From the NCBI GenBank assembly GCA_947561395.2, contig OX387182.1, positions 56,629,283 to 56,693,282 of the forward strand: a stretch of DNA of 64,000 nt, given 5' to 3'. The translations under genes and the position numbers were made by a program. The stretch's first letter is position 1. Each line of letters starts with the position of its first letter. Shown here piece by piece: positions 56,866 through 64,000 of the stretch. Source of the stretch: Buxus sempervirens (Eukaryota > Streptophyta > Magnoliopsida > Buxales > Buxaceae). A model generated the notes under the pieces. It saw nothing but the letters and a program-made list of their open reading frames with translations, did not search any database and was not told where the DNA came from.

Positions 56866-57102
56866 GGGACCTGTTGGAAGCCCTAGAATATTCCAACAAT
56901 TCTAAAAAAAAAAAAGAAAAAGAAAAAAGAAGTAAATAAAGAAACAAATCCAAACACGGGTTCACCCAGCTAGCGCATAGGCATGCCTATGCCTAGGTAG
57001 GTGAATGAGATTAATTAGGCATTAATATATTCTGCTTTATTTTTGCCAGGTACTAATACACTTGCAATCATAGCTCCTGTAACTAGATCAAGAGCTCGCG
57101 CC

Positions 57103-58990
57103 ATGAATCCTATTGAGAATGAAGCTGATGCTCCTCATCCAGATGTTGCCCTGCTCCAAGAGCAAGTAGTAGGACTAGCCCGAATGCTAGAGAACATCCT
57201 GTCCGTGCAGGCCCAACAAGTGCAGGCCCAAAATCAAGCATCCACTTCTAACCCTGCACCTCCACCCCAAATTAGTATGCCACCCCCAGTTCAACCAGTT
57301 CCTGAACCAGTCTATGAACCCACCCCTGAACCTATACTGATTAGGGATGAGACAGTTGAGTCAGACAAGGCTAAGGAAAAGGAAAGGATGAGGGAGGAAG
57401 TTGAAAGGAAGTTCCTACACAAGCTAGAAATGATCCAAGATGAACTTAGAGAAGTAAAAGAGGTGAGCAACTTTGGGGGCACCAATTTTGAGGACTTGTG
57501 CCTATACCCCAATGTTAACCTGCCAGCTAAGTTCAAGTGCCCAGACCTAGACAAATATGATGGCACAGGCTGCCCCATGAGCCACCTGAAGTTGTACTGT
57601 GGTGCCCTATGCCAGTTTGGGCAGGATGAGGGCGTCTTGATTCAGCTCTTCCAAAGGAGTTTAACTGGAACTGCATTAAGGTGGTTCGCCACTCTAGACC
57701 ATGGAAAGATTAGGAGATGGAAGGACCTAGCAGATGCCTTCCTAGCTCAATACCGGTTCAATTCAGAGATCGTGCCAGACAGGTACGATGTAATGAGAAT
57801 GAGTAAAGGAAGGGATGAGACTGTAAGGCAGTATGCCAAGAGATGGAGGGAGACAGCCTCTTAGGTTAGGCCACCTATGCTAGAACAGGAGATGATTTCT
57901 ACATTCATCAATACCTTGGGTCAACCATTCTATAGCCATCTGGTGGGTCAGACCACCACGAATTTTGCTGCCTTGGTTCAAGTGGCTGACCGAATTGAAG
58001 ACGGGATCAGAACAGGTAAAATAATTGACCACTCTCCCATGGTTAGTCAGCAGGACCCTAACCTGAAGAAAGGAAACGGGATGAAGAGGAATGGGAACAA
58101 GAAAGAAGGGGAGGTGAACATGGTACAGCCACCATCTGGCCCTAACAAGCCCATACAAATCAACATACCTGCTCATTTTCCTACTCCATCTGTTCCATCT
58201 ACCCAGGCCCCCATGAGGGTTAATGTTCCAGCAGCACCTTCAGACCAAAAAAGGGTTTTTACTAAGGAAGAGAAGGATGCCTATTTTGCAGCCAGGAGAA
58301 ATAGGGTTTTAACCACTATTCCAATGACTCCTTCTCAGTTGTTGCCCACTTTATTGCAAGCAGGGTATATCACCTTAAGGGAGCCCAATCCGAATGCATC
58401 TAAGGGGAGAAACTATGACCCCTCCACCACTTGTGATTTCCATATGGGTGCACATGGGCACCCACTGACAAGTGCTGGCCTTTGAAACATGTCATTCAGG
58501 ATTTACTAGACCAGAATACCCTGTCTTTCAATACAGGGCTCCTAATCCTCCTAGAGCAGATATTGGACAAAACCCATTACCCCAGCATCATGGGGCAGGC
58601 CCATCTAATGTCATAGGGGTCATCTCCTCTGACAAAATAACCTTTGACCCATCTCAGTTGATTGCTCCTATAGGGACAACGGTCAAAGTGTATTTTGACA
58701 GAAGAAATGAAGACAAGGAAATAAATGTAATTTCAAAAGGGACTGATAGTGCTGCAAAGAACATTAGCTCATCTTTGGACCGGGTCTCATCTCTCATGGC
58801 CCAAATGAACATTGCAAAACCACCTTTGGTTAGTAATTGCAGTCCATCTACCTTTACTCCACCTATTCAGTCTAAGCCACCATTGGTCATAAATTGTGAC
58901 CCTCTTAGTGCATCAGTTACTTCTGCAACCCCTCAACCATAACAAATTCCTCCATTGGTTGTTAATGTTCCTATTACTCAGACTTCCATA
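57103..58990 (+). pseudogene. Tat gag, broken
   Basis: An acceptor-like TTTTTGCCAG at 57042-57051 precedes the first good ATG (57103). The retrotransposon gag domain is clear: YPNVNLPAKFKCPDLDKYDG, HLKLYCGALCQFG, LIQLFQRSLTGTALRWFATL, WKDLADAFLAQYRFN and RYDVMRMSKGRDETVRQYAK. TAG at 57862-57864 is in frame, and the frame then continues to 58485. A degenerate zinc-knuckle-like CDFHMGAHGH lies near 58432. Frameshifts near 58462 and about 58535, then further stops around 58940-59000, break the C-terminal part. Confidence 0.85.
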
Positions 58991-59013
58991 GCCAAGTCCA
59001 AACTTCCCCATTA

Positions 59014-60195
59014 GTGGTAAATGTCCCTAAGCCTTCCTACACTGAATCGGCTGTACCATGGAACTACAGTGAAGCATTTACTACTACATTCCCTGCGGCT
59101 GAAAGCAAAGAAGAAGTGAACCTCATAACAAGGTCAGGAAAAGGTATGGGGGAGGAAGAAAAACAGAAAGAAGTGGGAAAGGAAAAGAAAGAAGAAGAGA
59201 AAAATAAAGGAAAGGCCAAGGTAGGGGAGGATGCCCCTCAGGTAGTTGACAGTGATGCTGCTGAACTCATTAAGATCATAAAAAAGAGTGAATTCAATGT
59301 TGTTGAGCAGTTAAATAAGGTCCCTGCCCAGATCTCAATTCTGGGATTATTGTTGAATTCTGAAAAACATAGGGAATCTCTGTTAAGGGTACTTCAGGGG
59401 GCCCATGTGCCTAAAAATATTGAACCAGACCAACTAGGCCGGATGGTTGGGCAAATTTTATCCCATAATGTTATAACCTTTTCTGAGACTGAAATCAGCC
59501 AATCAGGGTACCATCATGTTGATCCTTTGCACATAGCTGTGCTCAGTAAGGGTTGCATGATAGCCCGGGTCTTGATTGATAATGGGTCGCTTCTGAATGT
59601 CTGCCCATTGATAATCTTTGTTAAGCTCGGTCTGGAGCAAAATAAAATCAAACAAAATGGAAGAATCATAAGAGCCTTTGATAGCTCTAAAACACACTCC
59701 CTAGGGGAGGTTGAACTGCCGGTCACAATTGGACCGTATATTTTTAACATCACATTTGAGGTGATGGATATACCTGCAGCCTTCAACCTACTCCTAGGAA
59801 GGCCGTGGATTCATACAGCTAGGGTTATACCATCTACCCTCCACCAGAGAGTTAAGTATATAAAAGGGCAAAAGGTGATTACTATCCTAGCTGAGAGCTT
59901 GGTTCCTCCCATATGGTCCCCTGATGTACCCTTTATAAACATGGAGATGACTGCGGACAAGTTGACATTTCACTCTTTTCAATTTGAAACTGTCAATTAT
60001 ATACCTGGAGGGCATCAGGAAAAGGAAGGAAAGATGACCTGTGCTGAGAAGATGGTCAAGAAAATGATGGGGAAGTACAATTTCCACCCTGGAAAAGGTC
60101 TAGGGGTTAACCAGCAAGGAAGAATAGAACCGGTAAAGGCTAAGAAGCTAGTCCACAGAGCAGGATTGGGGTCCAGATCAAGAGTGTGGAAATGA
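59014..60195 (+). pseudogene. Tat aspartic protease region with a G-patch-like motif
   Basis: A Lys/Glu-rich segment (EEKQKEVGKEKKEEEKNKGK) precedes the protease with active site VLIDNGSLLNVCP and the flap/C-terminal motif FNLLLGRPWIH. After about 90 residues, KYNFHPGKGLGVNQQGRIEP resembles a G-patch (Gly-rich, GxGLG), reported in some Tat/Ogre-type proteins as I recall. The frame ends in TGA at 60193-60195, and the same frame reopens immediately downstream, so this is a nonsense change within one polyprotein. Confidence 0.82.
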
Positions 60196-62702
60196 CAGAA
60201 GCAGGAAAGAGGCATGAAATTCCCTCACATTAGGGAGACTTTTCCAAAGCTTTCTCATAAGATTCAGCTGTCTCATCCTCAGGATCAGTCCAAACCACCA
60301 TATTATAATGTCAACCCTTTTCAAAAGCCTTATGTCCCTACCTTGCAACCATATGTTCCACCTCCACCTACCCAGGCATTGGTTGAACCTGAACCACAGG
60401 CAGAACAGGAGCAAGATTTTTCTGAGGACATCGGAGCCTTTTTTGCCATGACTGAAGGCAAAAAAGAAGAAGGAGCAGAGGAGCTACCTTTTATTGATTG
60501 GGCTGCAATACAGGTTCCATCTGGGACCAGCCCTACAGAAGAAGCAGGCGATGTAACTCACCCAGTATTGGTGATTTCTGATGCGGATCTTGAGCTTAAG
60601 GAGCAGGCCTGTATCCCTACCCCAGATTCTTTTATTCTGAATAATTGGGAGGAAACTCTCCTTACTTTTGAAGCCGCGTTTGTTTGGCAAACAGACATGG
60701 CTTCCAAAAAAAAAACTCCATTAGTGGAAAGCCCTTTTCCTGAAGGTTTTAATGAGCCTTCGTCTTCAGGAAAAGATTTTTTAGAAGGCTCTCAAAAAAT
60801 ACAAAAAGATTTTCCAATTTTTTATAGAAAAGATAAATTTTTCAAAAAGGTCCAAACCATTTATGAACCATATAAGCAAACGGAATTGGATCGGGTTAAG
60901 TATGACTTCGACCTCGAGCTCGACTTTGACCTAATGGGGGTTGAAGAAGAGACCGAGGACGAAGAAGACGACCCTCCAAAAGAAATCACATATCAATTAG
61001 AGCGTCATGAAAAGGGGGTCCAACCTAATATTGAAGAGACCATATCTGTAAACCTAGGGATTGAAGATAACCCACAAATAGTGAAGATTGGGGTATGCTT
61101 ATCTGAGGTACAACGTGATGAAATGATACGATTCCTAGCTGATTATAAAGATGTGTTTGCTTGGTCCTATCGAGATATGCCTGGATTAGACACGGACATG
61201 TTTGTACATAGGCTACCAATCCTGCCCGATGTTAAGCCAGTTAAGCAGAAACTAAAAAGGTTGAAACCTGAATGAACATTGAAGGTCAAAGATGAAGTGG
61301 TTAAGCAATTCCAAGCCGGATTCTTGGCGGTCTCCACGTACCCTGAATGGCTTGCAAATATAGTACCAGTGCCAAAGAAGGATGGGAAAGTCAGAATGTG
61401 TGTAGACTATAGAGATTTGAATAATGCAAACCCAAAGGATGATTTTCCACTTCTACACATAGACATATTAGTAGACAACACTGCATTACATAGCCTGTTC
61501 TCATTCATGGACGGCTTCTCAGGGTACAATCAGATTAAAATGGCTAAGGAAGATCAAGAGAAGACAGCTTTCATTACACCTTGGGGTACCTTCCACTACA
61601 CTGTCATGCCATTTGGGCTTAAGAATGCAGGGGCAACCTACCAGCGGGCCATGACAGCTTTATTCCATGATATGATCCATAAGGAGATGGAAGTCTATGT
61701 GGATGATATGATAGCCAAATCATGTAAAGAAGAATACCATTTGATTAACTTGAAAAAGGTATTTGACAGACTTAGGAAATACAGTCTAAGGCTTAACCCT
61801 GCAAAGTGTGTCTTTGGGGCTACATCAGGAAAATTGTTGGGATTTATAGTAAGCAGAAAAGGAATTGAGATTGACCCAGCCAAAGCTAAAGCAATCATTG
61901 AAATGCCATCACCTAGAACGGAAAAGGAAGTTCGTGGTTTTCTTGTAAGGATTCAATACATAAGCCGGTTTATAGCACAGCTCACTGCTATCTGTAAACC
62001 AATTTTCAAGCTTCTAAGAAAGAATAACCCGACGGTCTGGAATGACGATTGCCAAGAAGCCTTTGACACAATAAAGGAGTATCTATTGAACCCACCTGTG
62101 TTAGTGCCACCAACCCCAGGAAGACCATTGATCTTATACTTGTCAGTTTTGGAGATGTCAATGGGATGTGTTTTAGGGCAGCATGATGAGACAGGAAGAA
62201 AGGAAAGGGTGATTTACTACCTAAGCAAGAAGTTCACAGAATATGAAGCAAAGTATTCCCCTTTAGAAAAGACTTGTGCTTTAGTATGGGCAACCCAAAG
62301 ACTGAGACACTATTTCCTTAGTCATTCCACCTTTTTGATATCCCGAATGGATCCTTTGAAGTATTTATTTGAGAAACCGGCTTTAACTGGCAGAACAGGA
62401 AAGTGGCAGTTGTTACTCTCTGAATTTGACCTCACCTATATCACACAGAAAGCCATTAAGGGTCAAGCCATTGCTGACCATTTAGCTGCACATCCTCTAC
62501 CAGAATACCAACCATTAAAGACCAATTTTCCTGATGAAGAAATACTGTTCACAGAAGAGGAGGAAAATGAAAGCTCATGGCAAATTTTCTTCGATGGGGC
62601 CGCCAATATGAATGGAAATGGAATAGGGGCTGTTTTGGTTAAGCCAGATGGGTCACATATCCCAATCGCAGTAAAATTGAGATTCCAGTGTACAACAATA
62701 TA
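60196..62702 (+). pseudogene. Tat reverse transcriptase and RNase H, with stops
   Basis: The first part (60214-61275) is a Pro/Glu-rich linker and the start of reverse transcriptase (FADYKDVFAWSY-like segment, MPGLDTDMFVHRLP). An in-frame TGA at 61273-61275 falls just before the conserved VKDEVVKQ segment. The catalytic region follows: YPEWLANIVPVPKKDGKVRM, VDYRDLNNANPKDDFPL, FMDGFSGYNQIKM, TVMPFGLKNAGATYQRAM and EVYVDDMIAKS. RNase H: LILYLSVLEMSMGCVLGQHD, YSPLEKTCALVWATQRLRHY, GQAIADHLAAHP. The archaeal-type RNase H begins at SWQIFFDGAANMNGNGIGAV. A single-base frameshift near 62695 ends this frame. Confidence 0.92.
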
Positions 62703-64000
62703 GCAGAATATGAAGCATGCATAATTGGGTTACAAGCAGCCTTAGATCATGAAGTAGAGGAACTTGACGTATATGGAGATTCGAGTCTTATCATCGTCCA
62801 AACAACTGGTGAATGGAAGACTAAGGATCACAAGTTGATCCCCTATCACCAGTATTTGGAAGAAATAAGCACCAAGTTTACTCGAATTTCTTTTAATTAT
62901 ATGCTAAGGGCCAAAAACCAATTCTCAGATGCTTTAGCAACATTGGCTTCAATGGTTAGTATGCCAGAAAGTGTTGATATTAAACCACTAGAAATTGAAG
63001 TCAGGGATGAACCTGCTTATTGCCTTGTTCTAGAAGGGGCACCAGAGGAAGAAGAGCCATGGTTCCAAAACATTAAGAATTTCCTAAGTGATCGGAGTTT
63101 GCCTGAGAATGTTACTTCTACAGAGAAAAGAACAATACAGAGGTTGGCAGGTCAGTTCCTACTAAGTGGTGGGCAGTTGTATAAGAGATCACATAATGAC
63201 ATCCTACTTAGATGTGTTGCCAAGACTGAATCAGAAAGGTTAATTGATACAGTACATGGAGGAGTTTGTGGACCCCATATGAACGGGCACATGCTTGCTA
63301 AGAAGATCTTGCGATTGGGATATTACTGGTCGACTATGGAACACGATTGCTATATACATGTCAAAAGATATCACTTATGCCAAGTATATGCTGATAATAA
63401 GAATGCACCTCCAGGTGCATTACATAATATGACATCTCCATGGCCCTTCTCTATGTGGGGCATAGACGTCATTGGAATGATCTCTCCAAAGGCATCAAAT
63501 GGGCACAGATTTATACTTGTAGCAATCGATTATTTTACCAAGTGGGTAGAAGCAGCTTCGTATGCAAACATCACAAGTAGTCACGTTCTTAAGTTTGTAA
63601 AGCATAACATCGTTTGTCGCTATGGTTTGCCAAGTGCAATAATATCAAACAATGCTTCAAACCTTAAGAACAAGGATATGAGGAAAATGTGTGAACAGTT
63701 TCAGATTACCCATCATAAGTTAGCTCCTTACAGACCAAAGATGAATGGGGCAGTGGAAGCAGCAAATAAGAACATAAAGAAGATTATTCAAAAGATGGTA
63801 GTGAGTTTCAAAGATTGGCATGAAATGTTGCCACTTGCCTTACATGCCTATAGAACCTCAATTCAAACTTCTACAGGGGCAACCCCATATTCCTTAGTCT
63901 ATGGAATGGAAGCAGTATTACCAGTAGAAGTGGAAATACCTTCACTAAGAGTGCTAATGGAAGTAGAATTAGAAGAAGCTGAATGGATCCAGTCAAGACA
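62703..64000 (+). pseudogene. Tat second RNase H (rest) and integrase, open to the window edge
   Basis: Frame 62703 onward is open for 432 codons to the end. It completes the archaeal-type RNase H (AEYEACIIGLQAALD, VYGDSSLIIVQTTGEW, KNQFSDALATLASM). Then integrase: HHCC region with HGGVCGPHMNGHMLAKKILR and RYHLCQVY, where the first Cys of the usual CxxC is Tyr. The core starts MWGIDVIGMIS, ILVAIDYFTKWVEA, but the second catalytic Asp is Asn (IISNNASNLKN), and the Glu is present (GAVEAANKNIKK). LPLALHAYRTSIQTSTGATP and YGMEAVLPVEVEIPSLRVL follow. Integrase is probably inactive. Confidence 0.9.

Larger units (their letters stand above)
52784..64000 (+). mobile_element. Tat-lineage Ty3/gypsy retrotransposon, 3' end beyond the window
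   Basis: Order seen: 5' LTR (52784-54601), PBS (54606), 1.4 kb of leader, 17-copy repeat (56122-56865), gag, protease, G-patch-like segment, reverse transcriptase, RNase H, a second (archaeal-type) RNase H and integrase. A second RNase H after the normal one is the hallmark of the Tat branch (Tat, Ogre, Retand). It is inserted in the SIRE-like fragment. Several stops and frameshifts make it non-autonomous. The second LTR and the other target duplication are outside the window. Confidence 0.93.

Noticed and set aside
56541-56939. Frames with repeated KFKGFQRP or PLKAFEFQ peptides
   Set aside because: By-product of the 17-copy DNA repeat; the unit length varies and is often not a multiple of three.
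1-64000. tRNA, rRNA or snRNA genes
   Set aside because: No cloverleaf with A and B boxes or rRNA block was recognised on reading; PBS words match tRNA ends only over 12-18 bases. A tRNAscan run would settle it.

Overview
The window is intergenic-type DNA from a flowering plant. It is AT-rich and has large nested LTR retrotransposons, hAT transposons, a TRIM-like element and a tandem family of DUF247 genes (a plant-specific family). Nothing bacterial or organellar is seen. The species cannot be named from the sequence; the non-grass, dicot or basal-angiosperm impression is weak.

Layout. (1) 1-15864 is one nested stack. A Ty1/copia element (integrase to RNase H, 3' LTR at 15431) was broken by several LTRs, most with a readable 5-bp target duplication. 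A Tat-like LTR (1-304 plus 6684-6788) carries a second, inverted one (305-6683), which carries a third LTR of another family (1883-4604). Two more solo LTRs (7238-10350 and 11212-13616) cut the copia integrase and reverse transcriptase. (2) 17130-51063 is a DUF247 array built by segmental duplication. It has an intact gene at 19178-20545, a pseudogene scattered over 27317-34050, a pseudogene at 38505-39924, and an intact gene at 48152-49501. The duplicated units are split by solo LTRs, a hAT MITE, a hAT remnant, TRIM-like LTRs and one young complete copia element (40025-45062). A last-exon fragment resembling Integrator subunit 9 follows that copia. (3) 51064-52783 is a minus-strand SIRE-like copia fragment, cut by a Tat-lineage Ty3/gypsy element that starts at 52784 and runs off the window. 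It has an LTR, a PBS, a 17-copy 5' leader repeat, gag, protease, reverse transcriptase, two RNase H domains and an integrase.

How it fits together. Only the two DUF247 genes look like working host genes. The rest is retroelement sequence in decay: many stops can be explained by C-to-T or G-to-A changes, and solo LTRs (eight) greatly outnumber complete elements.

The most unusual signal is in six solo LTRs of one family (TGTAA...TTACA, 2.2-3.2 kb). Each holds a 5' splice-donor-like site and an acceptor-like site 1.4-2.0 kb downstream. Each also has a 14-16-nt hairpin 25-35 nt before the acceptor, whose stem shows a compensatory T-A/C-G change between subfamilies. Four copies keep a short reading frame after the acceptor, in the same phase, ending in or near PEDYYYP-stop. 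A second recurring theme is clusters of short palindromes inside the LTRs, with different sequence but similar layout in different families.
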